Of a DNA stretch of 51,312 nucleotides, positions 9,012-16,841 are shown in pieces. The first letter of the stretch is position 1. The number at the start of each line of letters is the position of its first letter. Position numbers and translations under genes: made by a program. Location of the stretch: NCBI RefSeq assembly GCF_021043605.1, contig NZ_JAJNFB010000008.1, forward strand, positions 1-51,312. The letters run 5' to 3'. The stretch comes from Borreliella americana (GTDB lineage Bacteria; Spirochaetota; Spirochaetia; Borreliales; Borreliaceae). A model generated the notes under the pieces. It was given only the letters and a program-made list of their open reading frames with translations. It was not told the origin of the DNA and did no database searches.

Positions 9012-9366
9012 AAATTTTCCTTTTTTGTTTTTATTAAACATTCTTATAATCTTTTCGTGCTCTACAATAGCAAGCCTTCCAGAAGAACCATCATCCCCAA
9101 AAGAGTCAACATTAAAGGCTTTAAGCTTATATGAAGCGCATCTTTCAAGCTATATTATGTACTTACAAACATTTCTTGTAAAAACTAAACAAAAAGTAAA
9201 TAATAAAAATTATCCTGAGTTTACACTTTTTGATACAAGTAAATTAGAAAAAGATCAGACTCTAAAATCAATCAAAACAAACATTGATGCTTTAAAAAAG
9301 CACATTGACAAAATAAAACCAATTGCAATGCAAATTTACAAAAAATACTCAAAAAATATACCTTAA
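9001..9366 (+). CDS. OrfD-family lipoprotein (BBA14 ortholog)
   Basis: The 121-residue lipoprotein starts at TTG after AAAGGAGA inside the end of blyB. The lipobox is LIIFSC (Cys20). The mature part is helical, with repeated Lys-rich helices. It belongs to the OrfD family that closes the bly-orfD block on cp32 plasmids. The gene order suggests a lysis-related (spanin-like?) or host-interaction lipoprotein; I have no direct support for either. Confidence 0.72.
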   Translation: MQIKNFPFLFLLNILIIFSCSTIASLPEEPSSPKESTLKALSLYEAHLSSYIMYLQTFLVKTKQKVNNKNYPEFTLFDTSKLEKDQTLKSIKTNIDALKKHIDKIKPIAMQIYKKYSKNIP

Positions 9367-9381
9367 AAGTCATTTAACTTT

Positions 9382-9422
9382 TCTTTTTCCTGAAAGTCCC
9401 AGTTGTGGGGCTTTTTTTAATA
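9382..9422 (+). terminator. Terminator of the baseplate/lysis operon
   Basis: AAAGTCCC pairs with GGGGCTTT (one G-U pair) over AGTTGT, followed by seven T residues. It separates the phage operon from the ospA promoter. Confidence 0.7.
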
Positions 9423-9500
9423 AAAAGTCTAGATTAAATCCAAGTTTAATTAAAATCAAACCTAATTAAAATTAAAATTAATTGATGTTATTATCATTTT

Positions 9501-9549
9501 ATTTTTTTTTTAATTTTCTATTTGTTATTTTTTAATCTTATAATATAAT
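9501..9549 (+). promoter_or_regulatory. ospAB promoter with upstream T tract
   Basis: TTGTTA at 9522-9527 and TATAAT at 9544-9549 are spaced by 16 bp. An uninterrupted T run lies just upstream at about 9502-9511. A T-rich element upstream of ospA is known to strengthen this promoter. It fits a housekeeping sigma-70 promoter, consistent with high expression in the unfed tick. Confidence 0.75.
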
Positions 9550-9592
9550 TATACTTGTATTAAGTTATATTAATATAAAAGGAGAATATATT

Positions 9593-10414
9593 ATGAAAAA
9601 ATATTTATTGGGAATAGGTCTAATATTAGCCTTAATAGCATGCAAGCAAAATGTTAGAAGCCTTGACGAAAAAAACAGCGTTTCAGTAGATTTGCCTGGT
9701 GAAATGAAAGTTCTTGTAAGCAAGGAAAAAGACAAGGACGGCAAGTACAGTCTAATGGCAACAGTAGACAAGCTTGAGCTTAAAGGAACTTCTGAGAAAA
9801 GCAATGGATCTGGAGTACTTGAAGGCGTAAAAGCTGACAAAAGTAAAGTAAAATTAACAATTTCTGACGATTTAAGTCAAACCACACTTGAAGTTTTAAA
9901 AGAAGATAACACAACACTAGTATCAAAAAAAGTAACTTCCAAAGACAAGTCATCAACAGAAGAAAAATTCAATGAAAAAGGTGAAGTATCTGAAAAAACA
10001 ATAACAAGAGCAGACGGAACCAGACTTGAATACACAGAAATTAAAAGCGATGGATCCGGAAAAGCAAAAGAGGTTTTAAAAGGCTATACTCTTGAAGGAA
10101 CTTCAACTGCTGAAAAAACAACATTTATGATTAAAGAAGGAACTGTTACTTTAAGCAAGAATATTTCAAAATCTGGGGAAGTTTCAGTTGAACTTAATGA
10201 CACTGACAGCACTGCTGGTACTAAAAAAACTGGAGCTTGGAATTCAGGCACTTCAACTTTAACAATTACTGTAAACAGCAAAAAAACTAAAGACCTCGTG
10301 TTTACAAAAGAAAACACAATTACAGTACAAAAATACGACTCAAATGGCACCAAATTAGAGGGGTCAGCAGTTGAACTCAAAACACTTGATGAAATTAAAG
10401 CAGCTTTAAAATAA
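9593..10414 (+). CDS. ospA: Outer surface protein A
   Basis: The 273-residue lipoprotein has the signal peptide [17 protein letters not shown] (Cys17) and the long single-layer beta-sheet body of OspA, whose beta strands alternate with KVKLT and TLEV-type segments. It anchors the spirochaete in the tick midgut through TROSPA and is the classic vaccine antigen. It matches B. burgdorferi-type OspA over most of its length but differs at many positions (for example Arg22, '[11 protein letters not shown]', '[18 protein letters not shown]'). Start after AAAGGAGA. It is followed 14 bp on by ospB, forming the bicistronic operon. Confidence 0.97.
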   Translation: MKKYLLGIGLILALIACKQNVRSLDEKNSVSVDLPGEMKVLVSKEKDKDGKYSLMATVDKLELKGTSEKSNGSGVLEGVKADKSKVKLTISDDLSQTTLEVLKEDNTTLVSKKVTSKDKSSTEEKFNEKGEVSEKTITRADGTRLEYTEIKSDGSGKAKEVLKGYTLEGTSTAEKTTFMIKEGTVTLSKNISKSGEVSVELNDTDSTAGTKKTGAWNSGTSTLTITVNSKKTKDLVFTKENTITVQKYDSNGTKLEGSAVELKTLDEIKAALK

Positions 10415-10428
10415 GGAGAATTTAATTT

Positions 10429-11316
10429 ATGAAGCAATATTTACTAGGATTTGCCTTGGCGTTGGCTTTAATAGGATGTGCACAAAAAGGTGCTGATACT
10501 AAAGACAATGATGAAAAACCTGCAAACTCAAACAAACAAGAACAACAAGGTAATAAACAAAATCCTGCTAAATTAAAAGAAGACTCAGTAACTTTGTTTA
10601 ATGGTAATGAAATTTTCGTAAGCAAAGAAAAAAATGACTCCGACAACTATGATTTAAGAGCAATAATTGATAGAGTTGAGCTTAAAGGAACTTCCAATAA
10701 AAATAATGGTTCTGGAACCCTTGAAGGTGTAAAAACTGACAAGAGTAAAGTAAAATTAAGAGTTTCTGATGATCTAAACACAGTAACATTGGAAACATTT
10801 GATGCTAGCAACCAAAAAATTTCAAGCAAGGTTACTAAAAAACATGGATCAATAACAGAGGAAACTTACAAAGCTAAAAAATTAGACTCCAAAAAGTTAA
10901 CAAGATCAAATGATACTACACTTGAATATTCAGAGATTACAAATGAGGAAAATGCTACAAAAGCAGTAGAAACTCTTAAAAATGGCATTAAGTTTGAGGG
11001 AAGTCTTGTAGGTGGAAAAACAACATTGAAAATAGCAGAAGGAACTGTTACTCTTACAAGAGAAATTGATAAAGATGGAAAAGTAAAAGTCTTTTTAAAT
11101 GATACTACTTCTGGTTCTACCAAAAAAACAGCGAAATGGAGCGAAACTAATAGTACCTTAACAATTTCTGCTGACAGCAAAAAAACTAAAGATCTTGTGT
11201 TCTTAACAGATGGTACAATTACAGTACAAAAATATGACACATCTACAGGTACCAACTTAGAAGGCAAAGCAACTGAAATTAAAAATCTTTCAGAACTTAA
11301 AAATGCTTTAAAATAA
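10429..11316 (+). CDS. ospB: Outer surface protein B
   Basis: The 295-residue paralog of OspA has lipobox LALIGC (Cys17), a longer Gln/Asn/Lys-rich tether (residues 18-55) and then the same beta-sheet architecture. It starts with MKQYLLGF after AAGGAGAA. The middle part (TLEYSEITNEENATKAVETL) is typical OspB. Segments near the end (ACAGCAAAAAAACTAAAGA) are identical to ospA at the DNA level, which is the kind of tract that allows ospA-ospB recombination. It is expressed with ospA and also acts in tick colonisation. Confidence 0.96.
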   Translation: MKQYLLGFALALALIGCAQKGADTKDNDEKPANSNKQEQQGNKQNPAKLKEDSVTLFNGNEIFVSKEKNDSDNYDLRAIIDRVELKGTSNKNNGSGTLEGVKTDKSKVKLRVSDDLNTVTLETFDASNQKISSKVTKKHGSITEETYKAKKLDSKKLTRSNDTTLEYSEITNEENATKAVETLKNGIKFEGSLVGGKTTLKIAEGTVTLTREIDKDGKVKVFLNDTTSGSTKKTAKWSETNSTLTISADSKKTKDLVFLTDGTITVQKYDTSTGTNLEGKATEIKNLSELKNALK

Positions 11317-11415
11317 TATATAAATAAACCCCCCTACAAGGCATTAAGCTAGTGTAAAAAGGGTTTATTACAACCTAAAAATTGAATTTATATATTTTTC
11401 AATTTGTTACTTCTA

Positions 11416-11441
11416 GAAAAAGTCTCTTGGGAGACTTTTTC
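11416..11441 (+). terminator. ospAB terminator
   Basis: GAAAAAGTCTC and GAGACTTTTTC form a perfect 11-bp stem with a TTGG loop, followed by CTCTTTTTT. A second, longer stem (AATAAACCC at about 11324 against GGGTTTATT at about 11362) lies just before it. Confidence 0.85.
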
Positions 11442-11906
11442 TCTTTTTTAAAAGAGAAAACACAACAACAATCAAGCTAAACTATTTCGGTTATTTGGCT
11501 ATTTCGGTCTTTAATCTTTAAAATCAAAATAAAAAGCACAAATAAACTGAATATACAAAACTTAATAAAATTAATGGGGCTAATTCCTTCACCCAAGCCC
11601 AATTCTTGAATGAAGGATAAATAAATAAAATAATCTAAATTCTTAATAAAATTAAACCCATCGCTAATAAGCTTACTATTTTAAATAAAAATTAAAGCGT
11701 AAAAATAATTTACTCCTAATATAAGTTTATTATTTATTATATTTTATAGTTTATTACAAAAACTTACTTTTGTAAAGTATATTTAACAAATATTTATTAA
11801 ATATACTTTTTTTTTATTTTTTATATAAAAATACTTTACTTTTTTAAGAAACTGTACTATTAATTAAGTTATAATTATAGAAACTACTTATATTAGGAGT
11901 ATAAAA
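11442..11906. other. Leader and possible origin region upstream of the replication gene
   Basis: No gene is present. The stretch holds a 10-bp direct repeat CTATTTCGGT at 11482-11491 and 11499-11508, an inverted repeat TCCTTCA/TGAAGGA near 11587-11612, a 16-nt element at 11711-11726 complementary to the ribosome-binding region of the next gene, and a strong terminator at 11774-11815. A TATAAT at 11870-11875 may be the promoter of the downstream gene. Borrelia linear plasmids carry replication functions around these genes, but I cannot place an origin. Confidence 0.5.
11774..11815 (+). terminator. Strong terminator-type hairpin upstream of the PF57 gene
   Basis: AAAGTATATTTAA at 11774-11786 pairs perfectly with 11797-11809 over a 10-nt loop and runs into nine T residues. 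It would stop plus-strand transcripts about 90 bp before the replication gene, suggesting a short upstream RNA or attenuation. Confidence 0.6.
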
Positions 11907-13103
11907 TTGAAAACATTAAAACAAAAATCACCAAGCACTACAAAAAGAATAAAAAAAACTACAATCAACTTCCAACACAATTTAATTGTATTAATCTCTA
12001 CTCTTAACTTTATAAACTCAAACTTTAAAAAATACACACAAAACAACATACTTTATTTCCTAAATAAAAACCTTGAAAGGAATAAACAAAAACCCATAAA
12101 ACTCAAAACACTACAAAACTATTTATACACACTAGAGAAAAAATTTAAAGTCACTCGAAACTACTGTAAACATTTGGGAAAAAATTCGGGAAGTGAAACC
12201 TATTATAAACTTAAATACGAAAAAGAAAAATGCTATTTGATAATTAACACATACTTTAAAGAAAAAACAATCAATAAAATTAACGAATTTACGCAAAGAA
12301 TAAAAAAATTCAATAAAATAAATAGTAGTGTTAAATGGGAGTGTTTTAATAATAATAATAATATATATAAATATAAAGAATATAGAAATATACACAAAAA
12401 TTCTAAAAAAACAATAAATAATGAAACAATAAAAAAATATTTAAGCAAATGTAACTTTAAAACAGAAATTCCAGCATTAATAATGAATCTAAAAACACCA
12501 AACAGAACCAAAATCTATCATTTAAGAAACCTAAAACACATTGAAAATGATCTTAAGGAAATAGATCCCAAAAGCATTGAAAAGCACATATCAAACACAA
12601 TAAAAGAAAATGTAAACAATCCTGGATATCTATGCAAATTTTTTAAAAATAGTGGATACAAAAAAATGATAGATAAAATAAAAAAAACAGAGAAAAAATA
12701 TATAAATAAAAAAGAAATTCTAAAAAAAATACTTGAAGAAAAAATAAAAGAATTAGAAAATGAACAATATAAAAAAGAAGATCTTGAAAAGTTTTTTAGA
12801 AAAACATACGAAATTTACAAAATAAAACCACATTTCATAATAGAGCACAAAAAATATCCAGATTTAGATAAGCTGGTAAAAAGAGCAAAAACAGAATCCT
12901 CTAAAATCCAAGACAAAATGATAAAATTAAAAAGTATAAAAAACAACGTTTTTAGTATATTATTAGAACAGTTAAGGCATAAAGTAGATGATGATAAGCT
13001 AGTTCCTGCTTTAAAAAAATTCATTGAAAATGAGCCTGACCTTAATTATAGCAAGGTATTTAACAATTCCTACTATAATAACTTGATTGAAATAGTGGGC
13101 TAA
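11907..13103 (+). CDS. Plasmid replication protein, PF57/62 family (BBA18 ortholog)
   Basis: The 398-residue, very Lys/Asn-rich protein starts at TTG, 6 nt after TTAGGAG. N-terminal residues 25-110 contain the family block 'LIVLISTLNFIN...YTQNNILYFLNKNLERN' with an aromatic, DNA-binding-like character. The C-terminus is coiled-coil-like and rich in KK. The PF57/62 protein is the one gene needed for autonomous replication of several Borrelia plasmids. It heads the maintenance cluster PF57-PF50-PF32-PF49. Its ribosome binding site matches an upstream complementary element (see findings). Confidence 0.88.
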   Translation: MKTLKQKSPSTTKRIKKTTINFQHNLIVLISTLNFINSNFKKYTQNNILYFLNKNLERNKQKPIKLKTLQNYLYTLEKKFKVTRNYCKHLGKNSGSETYYKLKYEKEKCYLIINTYFKEKTINKINEFTQRIKKFNKINSSVKWECFNNNNNIYKYKEYRNIHKNSKKTINNETIKKYLSKCNFKTEIPALIMNLKTPNRTKIYHLRNLKHIENDLKEIDPKSIEKHISNTIKENVNNPGYLCKFFKNSGYKKMIDKIKKTEKKYINKKEILKKILEEKIKELENEQYKKEDLEKFFRKTYEIYKIKPHFIIEHKKYPDLDKLVKRAKTESSKIQDKMIKLKSIKNNVFSILLEQLRHKVDDDKLVPALKKFIENEPDLNYSKVFNNSYYNNLIEIVG

Positions 13104-13150
13104 AAAGAAAATGTACAGTTTGGCTTTACTATTAAGGAAAAAGGAAAAAA

Positions 13151-13735
13151 ATGACGGCTTTACTTGAACGATTAAAGCAAAAGCAAAAAGAATTAAAACT
13201 GAACGAAGAAAACAAACCAAAGACAAAAAAAGAAAAAAAGGCTAACGTCTTTTCTAAGATTGAGGAGGTTAAAAGTAGAAAGATATACCATACTAAAATC
13301 TTTAATGACTTTTATACATTTGGAATAAGCAAGAATGAACCTACGAAATTTTTCATTTCTTTAAGGGGAATTTTTAACATAGAAGACATAAGCATGTTTC
13401 ATTTATTCTCTGTAAGAGAAGATGATGAATTTATGGGAATTCATTATGGAATAAGAAAACTTGATAAAGCATTTATTGTAAAGAACTTCAACAAGAAAGA
13501 AACTTACACTCTTAGAAAATGTGAATACATTGAATTCAAGTTTAAAAAAGGTTCTGTTTTTTGTTATTTAAACGGTCTTCATATTTTACTTAAAAAGGAC
13601 AGGATAAACAGTCCCTATTACAACACGCTGTTAAATATTATTTTAGAACTAGAAACCGAACTCTACGCTTTTTATAGCAAAAAATTGTCAAAAGGGGGAA
13701 TTATTCCTGAATGGATAAAAAAGAGACAAAAGTAA
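13151..13735 (+). CDS. Plasmid maintenance protein, PF50 family (BBA19 ortholog)
   Basis: The 194-residue protein is of the DUF226/PF50 type. It has a basic N-terminus (KQKQKELKL...KKEKKANVF) and a folded part with 'RKIYHTKIFNDFYTFGI...FFISLRGIFN'. The ATG follows AAGGAAAAAGGAA. Its last 25 nt overlap the start of the ParA gene. It accompanies ParA on nearly all Borrelia plasmids and helps stable maintenance; the molecular activity is unknown. Confidence 0.88.
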   Translation: MTALLERLKQKQKELKLNEENKPKTKKEKKANVFSKIEEVKSRKIYHTKIFNDFYTFGISKNEPTKFFISLRGIFNIEDISMFHLFSVREDDEFMGIHYGIRKLDKAFIVKNFNKKETYTLRKCEYIEFKFKKGSVFCYLNGLHILLKKDRINSPYYNTLLNIILELETELYAFYSKKLSKGGIIPEWIKKRQK

Positions 13736-14463
13736 TAACAATTGCAAGTATAAAAGGTGGTGTTGGCAAGAGCACAACAAGTTTAATTTTTGCCACATTG
13801 CTATCAATTAAATGTAAGATTCTTTTAATAGATATTGATACTCAAGCCTCAACAACAAGCTATTTTTTTAATAAGATTAAGGACAAGAATGTAGATTTAA
13901 TAAATAGAAATATATATGAAGTATTAATATCAAATTTACACATAGATAATGCATTAATAACAATTAACAAAAACCTAGATTTAATTCCAAGCTATTTAAC
14001 ATTACATAAATTTAATTCAGAATCTATTCCATATAAAGAATTTAAATTAAAAGAACAGCTAAAGTTGCTAAGCAATCATTACGATTACATAATACTTGAC
14101 ACAAATCCCAGCTTAGATTTCACTCTAACAAATGCTCTTGTGTGTAGCAATGACATAATAATACCAATAACAGCAGAGAAATGGGCCGTTGAAAGTTTAG
14201 ATTTGTTTACTTTTTTTATGAACAAGCTATTATTAACTTTGCCAATGTATTTAATTAATACTAAATTTAAAAAAAACAACACCCACAGAGAACTCTTAAG
14301 GGTTTTAGAAAAAAACAGTAATTTTTTAGGCACAATATCTGAAAGAGAGGATTTAAATAAAAGAATAGCAAAAAATGACAAATTTGATTTGACGAAGGAT
14401 TACATAATAGAGTACCAAAATACGCTTACTGCGTTTTTAAGTAAATCAAGTTACGTACACTAA
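13711..14463 (+). CDS. parA: ParA-type partition ATPase, PF32 (BBA20 ortholog)
   Basis: The 250-residue protein has the deviant Walker A motif KGGVGKST at residues 15-22 with the signature Lys, Walker A' (IDIDTQAS, around residue 45) and Walker B (YIILDTNPS, around residue 130). These ATPases drive plasmid segregation and define Borrelia plasmid compatibility classes. It overlaps PF50 by 25 nt, and its stop codon lies inside a palindrome (14455-14469). Confidence 0.95.
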   Translation: MDKKETKVITIASIKGGVGKSTTSLIFATLLSIKCKILLIDIDTQASTTSYFFNKIKDKNVDLINRNIYEVLISNLHIDNALITINKNLDLIPSYLTLHKFNSESIPYKEFKLKEQLKLLSNHYDYIILDTNPSLDFTLTNALVCSNDIIIPITAEKWAVESLDLFTFFMNKLLLTLPMYLINTKFKKNNTHRELLRVLEKNSNFLGTISEREDLNKRIAKNDKFDLTKDYIIEYQNTLTAFLSKSSYVH

Positions 14464-14469
14464 GTGTAC
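14455..14469. promoter_or_regulatory. Palindrome at the parA stop, possible partition-protein site
   Basis: GTACAC-TAA-GTGTAC is a perfect inverted repeat whose centre is the parA stop codon. A close relative (GTACTAAGTGTAC) occurs at 39785-39797. Its position between ParA and PF49 fits an operator or centromere-like site, but this is inference. Confidence 0.35.
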
Positions 14470-14492
14470 TCAAGTTGTAAAGGAGGAGCACA

Positions 14493-15038
14493 ATGGATAT
14501 AAAGATAAATAAAAGAAATTTATCTGAGAGTGCCACAGAAGAAGAACACGCTCTTATTCATTATAATAAGCTTAAAGAAAAATTAAACATTAACTTCCAA
14601 AAAGAAATTTATTGCAAAATAGAAGCAATGAAGGTTTTAAAAGAAATTAAAGATAAAGAATATTATAAACTTGACAATTATTCCAGTTTTGATGATTTTG
14701 CAAAAGACTATAGACTTGCTAGAACTCAAACGTATAAGTATCTTAAAATTGCAACAGCAATAGAAGAAGGTCTTATTGAAGAAAAGTATGTGGTTAAAAA
14801 CGGAATCAATGATACAATTTATCTTCTTAAAACAAAAGAAAGTCCAAGTTTAAAAAAATCTAACCAAAACCCAATAAAACCACTAAGATTTCAGCTTAAA
14901 AAGGAAGAATCTTATTCTTTTTATAAAAAAAATGCAAAGCTTACAAGCTTTCTTTTGGAGAAAATTTTTTTTGAGGAAAAAGATTTTTTATCAAAAATAA
15001 TTAAAGAATTTGAAGCTTTAAGAAATAAACAAAAATGA
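14493..15038 (+). CDS. Plasmid partition protein, PF49 (BBA21 ortholog)
   Basis: The 181-residue protein starts after AAAGGAGGAG. The middle, residues 60-95 (YSSFDDFAKDYRLARTQTYKYLKIATAIEEG), reads as a helix-turn-helix with the 'R-x-x-TYKYLKIA' recognition helix seen in this family. It is the fourth gene of the standard Borrelia maintenance set and probably plays the DNA-binding partner role to ParA. It belongs to the same operon as the three genes before it. Confidence 0.88.
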   Translation: MDIKINKRNLSESATEEEHALIHYNKLKEKLNINFQKEIYCKIEAMKVLKEIKDKEYYKLDNYSSFDDFAKDYRLARTQTYKYLKIATAIEEGLIEEKYVVKNGINDTIYLLKTKESPSLKKSNQNPIKPLRFQLKKEESYSFYKKNAKLTSFLLEKIFFEEKDFLSKIIKEFEALRNKQK

Positions 15039-15047
15039 AATATTTAT

Positions 15048-15076
15048 TTGCAAAACTTGAAAAGTTAGTGTATACT
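15048..15076 (+). promoter_or_regulatory. Promoter of a candidate small RNA
   Basis: TTGCAA (15048-15053) and TATACT (15071-15076) are spaced by exactly 17 bp. The promoter lies just beyond the PF49 stop and points into a stretch with no ORF that ends in a perfect hairpin. Confidence 0.5.
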
Positions 15077-15082
15077 TTATAG

Positions 15083-15190
15083 GTACAGACTGACACGCAA
15101 TGTGTCGCTCTTAATATAAGGACCTGTTACCTTAAAGGGTTTATTGGGGAGTCTTTAAAAAGAAATTCCAATAAACCCTTTAACTTTTGA
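15083..15190 (+). ncRNA. Candidate small RNA downstream of the partition genes
   Basis: A good promoter is followed by about 105 nt without an ORF. A small hairpin (GACAC/GTGTC at 15092-15106) comes first. A 16-bp perfect stem follows (15132-15147 with 15168-15183; TTAAAGGGTTTATTGG and complement, 20-nt loop), then T-rich sequence. This is a complete transcription unit by itself. Location next to the partition set suggests a role in copy control or incompatibility, but it could simply be the terminator of the maintenance operon. Confidence 0.42.
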
Positions 15191-15302
15191 TTTAAAGTTT
15201 TTATTTTTTAACACTAATTTTGGAAAAATTTAGAAAAGTATTTACAAAACATAAATTTTTTTATACTATGGTATTAGTAAAAAACTTATATTAGGGGTTA
15301 AG

Positions 15303-15419
15303 ATGAAAAGGCTTAATAAGATCAAAAGGAAAGAATGCTACAAGCTTTTAATTGAAACTTTTGCCATTAAAAACAATGGGTTTGAGTGGCTTGGTTCTAA
15401 CAATATTAAAGATTCTTAA
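15303..15419 (+). CDS. Small basic protein, 38 residues (BBA22-like)
   Basis: The ORF begins ATGAAAAGG after TTAGGGG and encodes MKRLNKIKRKECYKLLIETF followed by 18 more residues, including FEWLGSNN. It has its own promoter-like sequence (TTTACA near 15241, TATACT near 15262) and an upstream ACTTATATTAGG motif shared with the PF57 gene. The short length makes it uncertain. No family was recognised. Confidence 0.45.
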   Translation: MKRLNKIKRKECYKLLIETFAIKNNGFEWLGSNNIKDS

Positions 15420-15525
15420 AACCGAATGTTTTCTTATTAAGCTTTTAGATTCTAAAGTTTAAATAAAAATTGGTTAGGAATGTTTAATTATTTAAAAAAT
15501 ATATTTAAAAATTGTGTATTTAAAA

Positions 15526-15957
15526 ATGTTTGTTGAGAAAATATTACAAAGTAATTCAGAGTTGTTTGAAGACGTTCAAAAGTCCGGATGTTATTTTTTA
15601 TCTTTGCACTATTGGATATTTGGTTTAACAGGGATCGATTTTACAACAAAAGACGTTAATTTAAATTACCAGCGGTTTTTGGAATTGGGATTTATAAGAA
15701 ATGATTGTTATATTTTAAATCCATGTAAAATTCTTAGTTATTATAGAATATTTTCAAAGGTCAGATATGAGGGTCCGCTTTATTTGCCTAAAGCTGGCAT
15801 AGAGTTTGAAATAACAGAGATTAAGGTTAAAGATCAGGGGTTTGTGCATTTTCTTGTAATGGATAATAATAAGGTGCTTTACGACAGTCTTGATTTAAAG
15901 GCTAAGGGAAAGAAATTTCAAATAACATCAAAAAGGATATTTAATTATTTTATTTGA
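15526..15957 (+). CDS. DUF261-type protein, possible papain-like fold (BBA23 ortholog)
   Basis: The protein has 143 residues from this ATG, or 147 from an in-frame GTG at 15514; neither has a clear ribosome binding site. It belongs to a Borrelia plasmid family (DUF261). From the GTG numbering, 'KSGCYFLSL' places a Cys at 26 at the start of a helix, and 'GFVHFLVMD' places His112 in a beta strand followed by Asp117. That Cys-His-Asp arrangement is typical of C39/NlpC-like cysteine peptidases. Function is not known; the catalytic idea is my inference. It lies alone between the maintenance genes and dbpA. Confidence 0.6.
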   Translation: MFVEKILQSNSELFEDVQKSGCYFLSLHYWIFGLTGIDFTTKDVNLNYQRFLELGFIRNDCYILNPCKILSYYRIFSKVRYEGPLYLPKAGIEFEITEIKVKDQGFVHFLVMDNNKVLYDSLDLKAKGKKFQITSKRIFNYFI

Positions 15958-16106
15958 AAATATTAATGATAGGTTATAACTTTTAATGTTTGATACAGTG
16001 TTTAACTTTTTGAGTTAATTGTTTTACTTTAATTCCTTTTAATTTTTGGATGCCTTTTGAAAAGCTTAATATTTACTGTATGCATTTCAAAATTAACATT
16101 TAAATT

Positions 16107-16149
16107 ATAAGACCAAACAACCTAAAATCAGTTGATTGTTTGGTCTTAT
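16107..16149. terminator. Terminator of dbpA
   Basis: A perfect 14-bp stem (ATAAGACCAAACAA and complement) with a 15-nt loop lies 32 bp past the dbpA stop. T-rich and A-rich flanks allow use from both sides, so it may also serve the DUF261 gene. Confidence 0.8.
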
Positions 16150-16180
16150 GTTTTTACTTTAAGTTAAATTAAAAAGGTGT

Positions 16181-16747
16181 TTATTTCTTCTTTTCCTTTT
16201 CTGAAGCTTTGTTAAGTTCTTGCATTTGTTTTGCTTTAACCTTTTGTAACTTTTCTTTCATTTTTTTTGCAATCTCAAGTACTCCTTCAGCTGTAGTTGC
16301 AGGATGAGCTTCGGCTGCAATTGTGACTGTTTTTTTCATTTCTTGTACCCCAATATCTTCTAGTGGTTTTGAGACTTCAAGCATTAAGTTAAGCATTGCT
16401 GAGAATGCACCACTACTCCCAGTTTTTTTAAGCTTAGTGGCTTCTTCTTCTATTGCTTTTATGAACTTTTCTGCTACGGCAACAGCTCGTAGTTTTGCTT
16501 TTCTTATGAATTCAGGGTTCCCCGATACCTTGCCGCCTGTTGCATTACTTGTAAATGCTTCGAAGTTTACGCCGCTAGCAGCAGCCTCTTTTTTAATTTT
16601 ATCTATTTCATCTGCAATGTCTTTTGCCGATGTTTCTAATCTAATTTTTGTTTCTCCCGTTAGGCCGCATGATATGAGCAGTTTAACAAGTATAGTTAGT
16701 TTAAGTAAATTTTTAAAAGTTGTTTTACTAGTTTTATTATATTCCAT
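16181..16747 (-). CDS. dbpA: Decorin-binding protein A
   Basis: The 188-residue lipoprotein has lipobox LLISC within LLKLTILVKLLISCGLTG. I choose the ATG at 16747 (MEYNKTSK) because AAGGAT lies 8 nt upstream. The mature part is the five-helix DbpA bundle, with the family blocks TKIRLETSAKDIADEIDKIK, FIKAIEEEATKLK and TTAEGVLEIAKKMKEKL, and Lys-rich patches that bind dermatan sulfate and decorin. The C-terminus is Lys-rich. The reading frame is intact, whereas its operon partner dbpB is broken. In B. burgdorferi dbpBA transcription is RpoS-dependent. Confidence 0.94.
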   Translation of the reverse strand: MEYNKTSKTTFKNLLKLTILVKLLISCGLTGETKIRLETSAKDIADEIDKIKKEAAASGVNFEAFTSNATGGKVSGNPEFIRKAKLRAVAVAEKFIKAIEEEATKLKKTGSSGAFSAMLNLMLEVSKPLEDIGVQEMKKTVTIAAEAHPATTAEGVLEIAKKMKEKLQKVKAKQMQELNKASEKEKKK

Positions 16748-16841
16748 AATATTTATCCTTTTTTTGAATTTTAATAAAAGCAATAAGCTAATATTAATAT
16801 TATTAAATTGTAAATATTAGGACGAGCTAAAAATTTTACTT

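Noticed and set aside
10866..11267. 133-codon minus-strand frame across ospB
   Set aside because: It is antisense to a well-known gene, with no ribosome binding site or recognisable protein pattern.
12132..12511. Hydrophobic minus-strand frames inside the PF57 gene
   Set aside because: Phe/Ile/Leu-rich composition is the mirror of the Lys/Asn-rich coding strand; there is no independent support.
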